In this document: piece after piece, positions 10,151 to 18,266 of the stretch
How positions within the stretch are numbered: the first letter of the stretch is position 1
Layout of the letters: every line of letters begins with the position of its first letter
Source of the DNA: Lutimaribacter pacificus
Lineage (GTDB): Bacteria; Pseudomonadota; Alphaproteobacteria; Rhodobacterales; Rhodobacteraceae
Assembly (NCBI RefSeq): GCF_900142185.1
Contig: NZ_FQZZ01000003.1
Span: forward strand, 372,001 to 436,000
Length of the DNA stretch: 64,000 nt
Direction of reading: 5' to 3'
The notes under the pieces: model-generated
What the model was told of the DNA's origin: nothing
The model's database searches: none
Seen by the model: the letters and a program-made list of their open reading frames with translations, nothing else
Position numbers and translations under genes: made by a program

Positions 10151-10789
10151 ATGTCCAAGACCATCCTTTATGTCCGCGTCTCCACAACCGAGCAGACCAG
10201 CGACCACCAGCTTGAACAAGCCCGCAAGGCTGGCTTTGAGGTTGACCAGGTGGTGACCGATCACGGCACCTCCGGGGTGACCACCAGGCTGGCAGACCGG
10301 GAAGGCGGCAAGCGTCTCTTCGATCTTCTGCGCGGGGGCGACACACTGGTGGTCCGCTGGGTGGACCGACTTGGCCGCAACTATCAGGACGTAACCGACA
10401 CTATCAGGGAGTTCATCAACAGGGGGGTGACGATCAAGACCGTGATCAACAGTATGGTCTTCGACGGCACGACCAAGGACCCGACGCAGAAGGCCATCAG
10501 AGACGCGCTGATTGGCTTTATGGCTGCAATGGCAGAGGCACAGGCAGAAGCCACTAAGGAAGCCCAGAGGGCCGGTATAGAGCACCACAAGGCTGCCTCC
10601 CCGGAGAAATTCAAGGGACGCAAGCCAACCTTCGACCGGGCCAGCTTCGAGACGGTGAAGGCGATGCTGAATGCTGGTCAGGGTCATTCGGCCATAGCAA
10701 AGGCAACGGGCGTCAACCGGAACGCAGTGATCAGGATTGCTCAAGACCCGGCGAAGGCAGAGGCGGCGCTGGTTAAGTGGGGGCTGTGA
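10151..10789 (+). CDS. Serine recombinase (resolvase/invertase family)
   Basis: The 212-residue protein has a complete small serine recombinase catalytic domain: nucleophile Ser11 in YVRVSTTEQ, then the conserved DRLGRNYQDV segment and the FMAAMAEAQAEATKEAQR E-helix. A C-terminal helix-turn-helix follows (GHSAIAKATGVNRNAVIRI). Such enzymes resolve multimers or invert DNA. In this element it begins the rightward gene block that continues with the helicase. A tyrosine integrase is already present, so its job is more likely copy control, dimer resolution or inversion than integration. No paired inverted sites were seen that would prove an inversion. Confidence 0.92.
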   Translation: MSKTILYVRVSTTEQTSDHQLEQARKAGFEVDQVVTDHGTSGVTTRLADREGGKRLFDLLRGGDTLVVRWVDRLGRNYQDVTDTIREFINRGVTIKTVINSMVFDGTTKDPTQKAIRDALIGFMAAMAEAQAEATKEAQRAGIEHHKAASPEKFKGRKPTFDRASFETVKAMLNAGQGHSAIAKATGVNRNAVIRIAQDPAKAEAALVKWGL

Positions 10790-10943
10790 AGCTGCCTCAA
10801 GCCACGATTGACCGAGTTTTTGAAAGCCTATGGCAGTCGTCTGGCGGGGTGTCGATATTGAACGTCAGGTAATGGGTGGATGAACTTTTCGTCTTCCTCT
10901 AATAGAGCGTTCACCCCCCTATTTTCAGACCAAGGAAAGAACC

Positions 10944-12881
10944 GTGGGCTCACCGGTATCACCGCTCGTCTTTGTGCAGCAGATGGAAAAGCACTGGGTC
11001 GAAACCCTAGGGAACTCTTCAAGCGAACAGCTCAGGGCCGTATGGAGACAACTGGGGTCTGGGTTCGGTGAGGCGATAACATCGCATGGAAAACCCGAAG
11101 GTAGAACTTGGCGGGTCTTGCAGCCTCCTACCGGGACAGGAAAGACACAAGGCCTGTGCGTCTACGCCGCGATGCTGGCTTCGCAAAATGCCACGATGGA
11201 AGACGCGGGCAAGACGGGAATGCTGGTTGTCACCCAGTTGATCGCTCAGTGCAACGAAGTGGTCGAGAGAGTGAACAGCCTAGCTGGTGCTGAAGTAGCT
11301 ATGGCCAGCCACTCTGAGAGCAGACCGCAGCCGCTGAGCATGGCGTCATCAGCAATATTGGTCATCACCCATCAGGCGTTTATCAATGCCGTAAAGGCGC
11401 ATGCGGAAGGCAAAGCCGACAGGTGGTCAGAGTATGCAATCTGGAGGTATGGCCAGCGGGAATTGATCGTTATCGATGAAGCTCTGTCAAACATGGTCGA
11501 GGAAAGCCAGGTCAAGTCATCATCGATATCGCAAGCTCTGGGGCTAATACCTGAGCAGACGAAACTCGCCTACAGAAGCCAGGTTTCGGCGCTTGAAACA
11601 GTGCACGACATCTTCAACCGCGCATCAAAGATCATATCGGAAAACCCAAACTCGGGACTGACTTCCACGAAAATGGCATGGCGGGGGACGATGGCGATGC
11701 CTCCGTATTACAAGATGGATGGTTTGAGGGAGGCGCTCTGGAACCACAGCTACGACAAGTCCGTCCTTGGAAAGGAGAGCAGCGCTGACCGGCATCGCCT
11801 TCGGGATAAGGTCGATGAAACGCTGAGAAGCGTCGAAGCCGTGATGGCAAACTGGGGTTATTATGCCAGGGTCGGAGACGAAAACACTCTTAACTTCGCA
11901 AGTCTTGTGGTCCCAGACGACCTACCCGGCGCAGTCGTTATGGATGCGACGGCAACGCAAAACTTCCTTTGGAGGCTTTTTGAGAAGAAGGCTCTGGTCT
12001 ACCCGGTGCCAGCCGATGCGAGGTCTTACCAAAACGTCACCCTGCATGTTGCCCGAAGCAAGGGTGTCGGAAAGGGGGCAATGCTTGAGCACCACAAGGA
12101 CCGCATTCCAAGGCTCATTGAGGACCTCGAAGGCAGGCTATCGGATGACCGTAAGGTCTTCCTCTGCTGTCACAAGGCGGTTGAACCTTTCGCCAAGACA
12201 TTCGTCCCGAAGTTCGCAAGCTTCGACATAGGGCACTGGGGGGCCATTGATGGGCGCAATGACTGGAAGGATTGTGATGTAGCTGTTCTCTTCGGTCTAT
12301 CATTCCGCGACCCGATCTGGGCCAACAACACCTTCATGGCGTTTCGAGGAAGACAAGAAGACGAATGGTTCGACGAACCCGCGTTCGAGGAGCACTCAGA
12401 CGTGCGCCGCGAAATGCAAAATCGCCAAATCTCAGTGTCAGTCATTCAAGCCATAAATCGGGTTCAGTGTCGAAAGGTGGTCGACAGTGCTGGGAACTGT
12501 TTGCCGACAGATGTGTTTATTGTGCTGCCCGAGGGGGTCGTGGGAGAAGCCGTATTAACAGCGATCAAAGCGGAAATGCCGCACATCCGGACGACAGAGT
12601 GGGACTTTGTTCTCGATGGGACGCGCAAGAAGAAGCCGAAGATACGTAGAGGTTCAGCCCACGAGGCACTGTTGGCATACATGCTGAACCAGTCTCCAGG
12701 TGAATACAGGGTGGCAAAAATCAAAGCGGACTTGGAACTGAGCGACAGCCTGTGGAAAGAGAGCATCGCCAAAGCACTGCGAGACGCTGACCATCCGCTG
12801 ACCAAAAACTTGGCTGGTATCAAGGTTAGTTATGTCGCTGGTAGCGGGCGCGGTGCGAAGTCACGATTGGTCAAGCTATGA
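10944..12881 (+). CDS. SF2 helicase-like ATPase
   Basis: The 645-residue protein carries a Walker A PPTGTGKT (residues 61-68), a DEA-type Walker B in LIVIDEAL (DEA 178-180), a DATAT segment like motif III, and a C-terminal QAINRVQCR reminiscent of motif VI. It is therefore a superfamily 2 helicase-like protein; DinG/RecG-type assignment is not possible from sequence alone. The GTG start at 10944 is supported by AAGGAAAG four bases upstream. The stop overlaps the start of the next gene (ATGA). In a small element without replication genes of its own, it may drive element replication or DNA processing. Confidence 0.75.
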   Translation: MGSPVSPLVFVQQMEKHWVETLGNSSSEQLRAVWRQLGSGFGEAITSHGKPEGRTWRVLQPPTGTGKTQGLCVYAAMLASQNATMEDAGKTGMLVVTQLIAQCNEVVERVNSLAGAEVAMASHSESRPQPLSMASSAILVITHQAFINAVKAHAEGKADRWSEYAIWRYGQRELIVIDEALSNMVEESQVKSSSISQALGLIPEQTKLAYRSQVSALETVHDIFNRASKIISENPNSGLTSTKMAWRGTMAMPPYYKMDGLREALWNHSYDKSVLGKESSADRHRLRDKVDETLRSVEAVMANWGYYARVGDENTLNFASLVVPDDLPGAVVMDATATQNFLWRLFEKKALVYPVPADARSYQNVTLHVARSKGVGKGAMLEHHKDRIPRLIEDLEGRLSDDRKVFLCCHKAVEPFAKTFVPKFASFDIGHWGAIDGRNDWKDCDVAVLFGLSFRDPIWANNTFMAFRGRQEDEWFDEPAFEEHSDVRREMQNRQISVSVIQAINRVQCRKVVDSAGNCLPTDVFIVLPEGVVGEAVLTAIKAEMPHIRTTEWDFVLDGTRKKKPKIRRGSAHEALLAYMLNQSPGEYRVAKIKADLELSDSLWKESIAKALRDADHPLTKNLAGIKVSYVAGSGRGAKSRLVKL

Positions 12882-13600
12882 GCTTGGCGAGGCGCAAGAA
12901 ACGCAAGGCAGACGTTAAGCAGCGGGCGTCCAAGCCTAATAGTATGTATTCATATTGCCGCGCCGCTGGTTGTCCGAACCCGGCACGTGCGGGAACCTCC
13001 GACGGCCTCGGTAGGCTTTACTGTCGCAAACACCATGATCACTACCAACGTCATGGTTCGCCTTTCAAACCCAGTTACAAAGCGAGCGAGTTAAACCCGT
13101 TTCGAAAAGTCGCTCTCAAGTGGCTTGAAGAAAACGGTGAAGACGCATGGGTCAGAAGCGCAGTCGCTGCAGTTGAGCAATTGTATCAGAGCGCTGGGCC
13201 ACACGTGGAAGCATTCAGGTTGCGCGGTTTGAAACCTAGGCAGCGCGCTCAGGCGCATTGGGCGAGGCTGCGGACAGCGAAAGTCGATCCTGTGAAGGTG
13301 GTCTCGGCTTGGTTGGCGGTCGAGATGGCCCTTGCGTCCGACGCTCAGAGCGATTGGAGACCCGAATATAAGCGAGTTCAGGCGGCGAAGGTCGTTCACA
13401 GAATGGCGTCGGGTAGCCACCGAAAATGGACCCAAAGCCGTCTCGATGGGACTGGGACGTGGACCCAGGAATTGCACGTCTATCCACACTCACGCGGAAG
13501 GGTCTTGAGGCATATTGGCGAAGACCTCGAGAAAGCGTGCGCGCTTCTGACGGAACGCTGTCTCGATAGCTGCTTATCAGCTCCGCCACGAGGGCGTTGA
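12878..13600 (+). CDS. Zinc-finger-like protein of unknown function
   Basis: The 240-residue protein starts inside the helicase stop (ATGA), so the two are coupled. Near the N-terminus after a Lys/Arg-rich stretch it has C27-x4-C32-x16-C49-x2-H52 with further His at 53 and 55, in the pattern GCPNPAR...YCRKHHDHYQRHG. This Cys/His block followed by HYxRHGxP is frequent in phage DNA-binding and HNH-associated proteins. The remaining 180 residues are helical and unassigned, with no HNH catalytic motif visible. It could be a DNA-binding partner of the helicase. Confidence 0.65.
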   Translation: MSLARRKKRKADVKQRASKPNSMYSYCRAAGCPNPARAGTSDGLGRLYCRKHHDHYQRHGSPFKPSYKASELNPFRKVALKWLEENGEDAWVRSAVAAVEQLYQSAGPHVEAFRLRGLKPRQRAQAHWARLRTAKVDPVKVVSAWLAVEMALASDAQSDWRPEYKRVQAAKVVHRMASGSHRKWTQSRLDGTGTWTQELHVYPHSRGRVLRHIGEDLEKACALLTERCLDSCLSAPPRGR

Positions 13601-13652
13601 GTGAGGTAACAAGGTTTAAAATTGTGGAGCGGCAGCTTCATTATTCACCGAC

Positions 13653-13676
13653 GACTCCACACAAGACTCCTACACA
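13653..13676 (+). repeat. Candidate integrase arm-binding sites, right arm
   Basis: gactccacaca (13653-13663) and gactcctacaca (13665-13676) lie 12 bases apart. The second is identical to the left-arm 12-mer at 5887. This end of the element is AT-rich and non-coding up to the right attachment repeat. Confidence 0.55.
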
Positions 13677-13735
13677 ACGCTTGCCGCCTCCATCATTTTA
13701 TGTATATTTATCAGCATCCTACGCACCATCAAAAC

Positions 13736-13774
13736 GAGTTCAATTCTCTCCAGCAGCACCATGATTTCCCAAAC
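13736..13774 (+). repeat. attR: right 39-bp attachment repeat
   Basis: This copy matches 5807-5845 exactly. It contains only the T-arm and acceptor 3' half of tRNA-Thr, so it is not a second tRNA. Chromosomal, GC-rich sequence resumes directly after it. Confidence 0.95.
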
Positions 13775-13891
13775 GTGATCGGACAAACGGCGTGACGCGT
13801 TGAAATCGGGCCTGTCCTGCGGCAGAGTTCATTCCGATCTCAGGCGCGGCGGCGCCGTTTTCCGGCACGGGCAACGACAGGGCGGGACAGG

Positions 13892-14203
13892 ATGAAACAG
13901 GCGGTTCTGATGGCGGTTCTTGCGGCGCTTCTGAGCGCCTCGATTCCCACCCCGGCCGGGGCCGGGCCGATCGGCCGCGCCTGCATCGCCAGCCCGCGCC
14001 AGCAGAAGACGCCGCAACTGTGCACCTGCATCCAGCGTGTCGCCGACCAGGTGCTGACGCGCGGCGAACAGCGGCAGGCGGCGCGATTCTTCAGCGATCC
14101 GCACCGCGCGCAGGAAACCCGCCAGTCGGGCAGCGCCGCCAAGGCGCGGTTCTGGGAACGCTACAAGGTCTTCGCCACCAACGCCGAGCGGATCTGCGGC
14201 TAA
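13892..14203 (+). CDS. Small secreted protein, function unknown
   Basis: The 103-residue protein starts with a clear signal peptide (hydrophobic run LMAVLAALLSASI, cleavage likely after AGA). The mature part has four cysteines, two in the CTC motif near residue 44 and the last at ICG before the end, suggesting disulphides in the periplasm. Similar proteins in Rhodobacterales are sometimes labelled arginine transporter, but nothing here shows transport; it has no membrane domain beyond the signal. Its stop overlaps the stop of the convergent HisD-family gene by four bases. Confidence 0.75.
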   Translation: MKQAVLMAVLAALLSASIPTPAGAGPIGRACIASPRQQKTPQLCTCIQRVADQVLTRGEQRQAARFFSDPHRAQETRQSGSAAKARFWERYKVFATNAERICG

Positions 14204-15492
14204 CCCACCGCCTTCAGCGGCGCGGGGCCGGACAGGCGCATCTCGGCGCTGCGGGCGTGGCCCTCCATCCCCTCGTGGCGGCTGATGCTGGCGCTGACGC
14301 GGGCAAGATCGGGCAGCGCCGCCTCCCCGACCCGCTGCCATGTCACGGTCTTGAGGTATTTCAGAACCGACAGCCCGCCAGTATGGCGCGCCGCGCCGCC
14401 GGTGGGCAGCACGTGGTTCGGCCCGGCCGCCTTGTCGCCGAAGGGCACCGTGGTGTTCGCGCCCAGGAACAGCGAGCCGTAATTGCGCAGCCGCCCCTTC
14501 CACCAGTCCAGGTCGCGCGCCTGCACATGCAGGTGCTCGGGCGCCAGGTCGTCGGCCTGTTGCGCCATGTCCCCGGGCGTGTCGCACAGCCAGATCTCGC
14601 CCAGCGCGTCCCAGGCATCGCGCGCGGCGGTGCGGTTCGGCTCGGGCAGCGCGTCGATGCAGGCGGGGATATGCGCCTGCACCGCCTGCGCCAGCCCCGC
14701 GTCCGAGGTGGCCAGCCAGACCGGCGAGTTCGCCCCGTGCTCGGCCTGCCCCACCAGGTCCCACGCCACGGTCAGCGCATCGGCGCTGTCGTCGGCCAGG
14801 ATCAGGCTGTCGGTCGGGCCCGCCACCATGTCGATGCCCACCGGGCCGAACAGCTGCCGCTTGGCCTCGGCCACGAAGGCGTTGCCGGGCCCGACAAGGA
14901 TATCGGCGGGCCGGGCGCCGAACAGGCCGAACGCCATCGCCGCCACCCCCTGCACCCCGCCCATGCACAGGATGCGGTCGGCCCCCGCCAGGTGCATGGC
15001 ATAAAGGATCGGCGCGGGGATGCCATCGGCCCCGCGCGGGGGCGAACAGGCGGTGATATGCGCGACACCCGCCGCCCGCGCCGTGGCGATGGTCATCAGC
15101 GCGCTGGCGATATGGGCATAGCGCCCGCCCGGCACGTAGGCGCCGACCGATCCCACCGGGATCACCCGCTGCCCGGCATAGAGGCCCGGGCGCAGTTCCA
15201 CCTCCATCTCGGTCAGGGTGGCGCGCTGCGCCTCGGCAAAGCGGCGGATATTGTCGTGGGCATAGCCGATATCGGCCTTCAGCGCGTCGGGCACCGCGCG
15301 AATCGCGCGCGCGATCGCCTCGGGCGGCACGACGACCGCGCCCTCCCACCCGTCGAGCCGGCGGGCATAATCCCGCGCCGCGTCCTCGCCGCCGGCACGG
15401 ATGCGTGCCAGCATGATCTGCACCGTGTCGGACGTATCCCGCGCCGCCTGTGGCGGCAGGCCGGGCGCTGTCCTGATCTGTCGGATAGCCAT
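14200..15492 (-). CDS. HisD-family dehydrogenase, HpsN-like paralogue
   Basis: The 430-residue protein is a histidinol-dehydrogenase-family NAD enzyme but differs from the biosynthetic HisD at 2327. It has GQAEHGANSPVW instead of AEHDESA, keeps PEHLHV, and has the DLDWWKGRLRNYGSLFLG and GGLSVLKYLKTVTWQ segments. These are typical of the HpsN branch, which oxidises 2,3-dihydroxypropane-1-sulfonate to sulfolactate in roseobacters. It likely oxidises an alcohol to an acid in two NAD-dependent steps; the substrate is not provable and no other sulfonate genes are nearby. The start at 15492 is backed by AGGAGG eight bases upstream; a longer frame to 15543 has no such site. Confidence 0.85.
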   Translation of the reverse strand: MAIRQIRTAPGLPPQAARDTSDTVQIMLARIRAGGEDAARDYARRLDGWEGAVVVPPEAIARAIRAVPDALKADIGYAHDNIRRFAEAQRATLTEMEVELRPGLYAGQRVIPVGSVGAYVPGGRYAHIASALMTIATARAAGVAHITACSPPRGADGIPAPILYAMHLAGADRILCMGGVQGVAAMAFGLFGARPADILVGPGNAFVAEAKRQLFGPVGIDMVAGPTDSLILADDSADALTVAWDLVGQAEHGANSPVWLATSDAGLAQAVQAHIPACIDALPEPNRTAARDAWDALGEIWLCDTPGDMAQQADDLAPEHLHVQARDLDWWKGRLRNYGSLFLGANTTVPFGDKAAGPNHVLPTGGAARHTGGLSVLKYLKTVTWQRVGEAALPDLARVSASISRHEGMEGHARSAEMRLSGPAPLKAVG

Positions 15493-15608
15493 CGCACATA
15501 CCTCCTGCGCGCGCAGAAAAGCGGGGCGCGCGGCGCGGCGCAAGCGGTCGGCCGGTGATTTTCATTCACGCGAAACCGGGTTTCGGGAAAGCTGCAAAGG
15601 CAGGGGGA

Positions 15609-16046
15609 TCAGGCCGTTTCGATCAGCCCCTTCGCACAAATTTCGATCAGGTCCAGGCAGCCGTCGAAATCGCGCGTGTAATAGGGGTCGGGCACGTGAT
15701 CGCCCGCGTCAGGCCCCGCGAAGCCGGTAAACAGCCGCACCGGCGTCGTGCTGCCCGCGGGCCGCAACGCCTCGATCCGGGCCAAATTGTCGGCATCCAT
15801 CGCCACGATCAGGTCGAACCGGCCGAAATCACCGGCATGGAACTGGCGCGCGCGCAGATCGCCCATCTCGATCCCGCGGGCGCGGGCGGCCTGCTGCATC
15901 GGGCCATAGGGCGGCTCGCCCACATGCCAGTCGGAGGTTCCGGCGCTGTCGATCTCCCATCCGGGGGCAAGGCGGCGCGTCACCGCGTGGGCCGAGGGCG
16001 AGCGGCAGATATTGCCAAGGCAGACAAAGAGGATACGCTTGCTCAT
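15609..16046 (-). CDS. Low-molecular-weight protein tyrosine phosphatase
   Basis: The 145-residue protein has the CX5RS phosphate loop near its N-terminus (Cys9 to Arg15 in VCLGNICRS) and the general-acid Asp in the VPDPYY motif. It dephosphorylates phosphotyrosine or small phosphoesters in the cytoplasm; arsenate reductases of this family need extra cysteines that are not evident. The start at 16046 gives the standard MSKRILFVCLGN opening. It is divergent from the sirtuin gene with about 40 bases between the start codons. Confidence 0.95.
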   Translation of the reverse strand: MSKRILFVCLGNICRSPSAHAVTRRLAPGWEIDSAGTSDWHVGEPPYGPMQQAARARGIEMGDLRARQFHAGDFGRFDLIVAMDADNLARIEALRPAGSTTPVRLFTGFAGPDAGDHVPDPYYTRDFDGCLDLIEICAKGLIETA

Positions 16047-16085
16047 GCCCCCTGTTCTGGGGGCAAAGCGGCGAAAGGGCAAGCC

Positions 16086-16784
16086 ATGGACAAGATCGTG
16101 ATCCTGACCGGCGCGGGCATCTCGGCCGAAAGCGGGCTGGGCACGTTCCGCGACAAGGGCGGGATCTGGACGCGCTACCCGCTTGAGGACGTGGCCACGC
16201 CCGAAGGATTCGCCCGCAATCCCGCGCTGGTGCACGACTTCTACAACCAGCGCCGCGCGCAGGCCGCGCAGGCACAGCCCAACGCCGCGCATGAGGCGCT
16301 AGGCCGATTGCAGGCGGAATATGCGGGCGATGTGGTGATCGTCACCCAGAATGTCGACGCCCTGCACGAGGCCGGTGGCGCGCGTGGCGTTCTGCACATG
16401 CACGGGCAACTTGCGCACGCGCTGTGCAACGCCTGCGGCCACCGCTGGGACGCGCCCGCCGCGATGGCCCCGGCCGATCCCTGCCCCGCCTGCGGCCACC
16501 CCGAAACGCGGCCAGACGTGGTGTGGTTCGGCGAAATGCCCTATCACATGGATGAGATATGGGCGCATCTCAGCGATGCCGACCTGTTCGCCGCCATCGG
16601 CACGTCGGGCAATGTCTACCCCGCTGCCGCCTTCGTGCAGGAAGCCGCGGCTGCGGGCGCGCATACGGTCGAGCTGAACCTCGCCCCCTCGCTCACGGTA
16701 TCGGATTTCGCCGAAACCCGGCTCGGCCCGGCCACGGAGATCGTGCCCCGCTGGGTCGATGCCGTGCTGTCGGGCCGGGCCTGA
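16086..16784 (+). CDS. cobB: NAD-dependent protein deacylase, sirtuin
   Basis: The 232-residue protein is a Sir2 family member that removes acyl groups from lysines using NAD+. It shows the GAGISAESGLGTFRD nucleotide motif, the TQNVDALHE motif and the catalytic His in MHGQ. Two zinc-binding cysteine pairs (CNACG and CPACG) and the GTSGNVYPAA motif complete the set. The start at 16086 begins just before the first beta strand. It is divergent from the phosphatase gene. The bacterial CobB-type desuccinylase versus deacetylase preference cannot be judged here. Confidence 0.95.
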   Translation: MDKIVILTGAGISAESGLGTFRDKGGIWTRYPLEDVATPEGFARNPALVHDFYNQRRAQAAQAQPNAAHEALGRLQAEYAGDVVIVTQNVDALHEAGGARGVLHMHGQLAHALCNACGHRWDAPAAMAPADPCPACGHPETRPDVVWFGEMPYHMDEIWAHLSDADLFAAIGTSGNVYPAAAFVQEAAAAGAHTVELNLAPSLTVSDFAETRLGPATEIVPRWVDAVLSGRA

Positions 16785-16790
16785 GCGCAT

Positions 16791-16816
16791 GGAAAAGCCG
16801 GCCCCGAAAGGCCGGC
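16791..16816 (-). terminator. Terminator of the PCu(A)C gene
   Basis: Read leftwards, GCCGGCC and GGCCGGC form a 7-bp stem around a 6-base loop, followed by TTTT at 16793-16796. It sits between the convergent sirtuin and copper chaperone genes. Confidence 0.65.
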
Positions 16817-16845
16817 CCTGCGGATGATGCGCGGCGGCGCCGCGA

Positions 16846-17331
16846 TCAGTCCGATTGCTTCATCTGGCCGTGGTTCATGTTGCCATGCATCGGCTTGCGC
16901 TCCAGGTCGACGGGCACCTCGACGGTCACATCCCCGGCCTTTTCGAACTGCAGCGTCACGCTGATCACGTCGCCCTGCGCCATCTCTTCCTTGAGGCCCA
17001 GGAACATCACATGATGGCCGCCGCGCACCATCTCGATGGTGCCGCCCGCCGGGATGGCAAAGCCTTCCTCGACATGGATCATGCGCATGACGCCGTTTTC
17101 GTCTTCCTTATGGGTGTGCAGCTCGACCTTGTCGGCCGCGTCCGAGGCCACGCCCACCAGGCGGTCGTCGGTATCGGTGTTGTTGTGGATGATCATGAAC
17201 GCCGCGCCCGAGCTCGACATCATCGAGGATGCGCGGGCATAGGGGCCATCCACCGAGATATCGGCGGCAAGGGCGGGCATGGCAAGGGCCACCGCGGCAG
17301 CGGCGGCGAAAAGCGTGGATTTGATCGACAT
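16846..17331 (-). CDS. Periplasmic copper chaperone, PCu(A)C family
   Basis: The 161-residue protein has an N-terminal signal peptide ending near ALAAD. The copper-binding pattern begins with HTHKEDENGVMRM and continues with GGHHVMFLGL; the C-terminal tail is Met/His-rich (KPMHGNMNHGQMK). PCu(A)C proteins carry Cu(I) in the periplasm for delivery to the CuA centre of cytochrome oxidase. The gene follows the DUF2946-like gene on the same strand with a short gap, so they probably form a copper operon. Confidence 0.93.
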   Translation of the reverse strand: MSIKSTLFAAAAAVALAMPALAADISVDGPYARASSMMSSSGAAFMIIHNNTDTDDRLVGVASDAADKVELHTHKEDENGVMRMIHVEEGFAIPAGGTIEMVRGGHHVMFLGLKEEMAQGDVISVTLQFEKAGDVTVEVPVDLERKPMHGNMNHGQMKQSD

Positions 17332-17373
17332 CGTTGGTCCTTTCCTGTTCTGTCGTGATCCGTTGGAGATGGG

Positions 17374-17724
17374 TCAGGACAGAACCGGCGGGCCACGGGC
17401 CTGCGGCGCGGGGGCCTGCGCCGCCCGCAGCACCGCCTGCGTGCCGGGACGCAATGGCACATGGCGGGCCGCCGGGCGCGGCGGCAGGTCCGGGGCATCC
17501 CAATGGGCCGCGAAGAAGGCAAAGGCGCAATCGGGACAGATATGCGCCGGGCCGACCGGCTGGCCGTTTTCGTCCACAAGGACGGTGATGGGCCCCGTAC
17601 CCGTGCACAGGACCATCTCGCCGGACGGTCCGGGCGTGCCGCGGGCAATGGCCATCGACTGGCCCGTCAGGACCAGCATCAGCGCCACCAGGACGCCTGT
17701 CAGGGGATGCCGAAACAGTTTCAT
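17374..17724 (-). CDS. DUF2946-like secreted protein
   Basis: The protein has 116 residues from the ATG at 17724. Two further in-frame starts upstream (17742 and 17811) are possible, but the longest would run into the rpmB terminator. A signal segment (LTGVLVALMLVLTGQSMAIA) precedes a mature part with the pair of cysteines in HICPDCAFAF and a proline/alanine-rich tail. The family often lies beside copper-import or copper-chaperone genes, and here the PCu(A)C gene follows at once. A periplasmic role in copper supply is inferred from this context. Confidence 0.75.
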   Translation of the reverse strand: MKLFRHPLTGVLVALMLVLTGQSMAIARGTPGPSGEMVLCTGTGPITVLVDENGQPVGPAHICPDCAFAFFAAHWDAPDLPPRPAARHVPLRPGTQAVLRAAQAPAPQARGPPVLS

Positions 17725-17772
17725 CACCGCAGGTATACGCATCCCGCAGGGCCTGCGAAAGCGACAAAAGGA

Positions 17773-17804
17773 AACAGCCCCGCCGGATCGCCGGCGGGGC
17801 TGTT
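17773..17804 (-). terminator. Rho-independent terminator of rpmB
   Basis: A perfect 14-bp stem (17773-17786 with 17791-17804) around loop ATCG; leftwards it is followed by TTTCCTTTT. T-runs occur on both sides, so it may work in both directions. Confidence 0.85.
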
Positions 17805-17827
17805 TTTTCAAAACGTCACCGAAAGGA

Positions 17828-18118
17828 TCAGGCGTTGGCGTCCTGCGCCTTGATGATCTCTTTCTTCAGCTTCAGCGCGTTGGCCGACAGGTCGGCATCC
17901 TTGGCTTTTAGCAGGTAGGCGTCCAGCCCGCCACGGTGATCGACCGAGCGCAGCGCCGATGCCGAGATACGCAGCTTGACGCCACGGCCCAGCGCTTCGG
18001 ACTGAAGCGTCGTGTCGTTCAGGTTCGGCAGGAAGCGACGCCTGGTCTTGTTGTTGGCATGGCTGACATTGTTGCCAGTCATCGGGCCTTTCCCGGTCAG
18101 TTCGCAGCGGCGCGACAT
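17828..18118 (-). CDS. rpmB: Large ribosomal subunit protein bL28
   Basis: The 96-residue basic protein opens with [20 protein letters not shown], the typical L28 start, and has [12 protein letters not shown] and the [20 protein letters not shown] segment. L28 is a structural protein of the 50S subunit. The start at 18118 is supported by GAGGAA seven bases upstream. It is a single-gene unit with its own promoter (18209-18237) and a strong terminator. Confidence 0.98.
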   Translation of the reverse strand: MSRRCELTGKGPMTGNNVSHANNKTRRRFLPNLNDTTLQSEALGRGVKLRISASALRSVDHRGGLDAYLLKAKDADLSANALKLKKEIIKAQDANA

Positions 18119-18208
18119 GTCATGTTCCTCGTCTGGATCGGGGGGCACATGCGTCCCCTGCAACATATAAGGGCACTGCCGGGGCAGCACCCTGAAATTC
18201 GTTGTGGG

Positions 18209-18237
18209 TGATTAGGCGGAATCGGCCGGGGCGTCAA
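18209..18237 (-). promoter_or_regulatory. Predicted promoter of rpmB
   Basis: On the minus strand TTGACG (18237-18232) and TAATCA (18214-18209) are separated by 17 bases. The leader would be about 85 bases. The -10 box is the same as that predicted for tRNA-Thr. Confidence 0.55.
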
Positions 18238-18266
18238 GGGGCATTTGCCCCGGCCGCCACCGCCGT

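Noticed and set aside
13736-13774. A second tRNA-Thr at the right end of the element
   Set aside because: Only the T-arm and 3' acceptor half are present; no D-arm or anticodon arm precedes it. It is the attachment repeat.
13892-14203. Arginine transporter label for the small secreted protein
   Set aside because: The protein has only a signal peptide and a short Cys-containing domain; nothing indicates transport.
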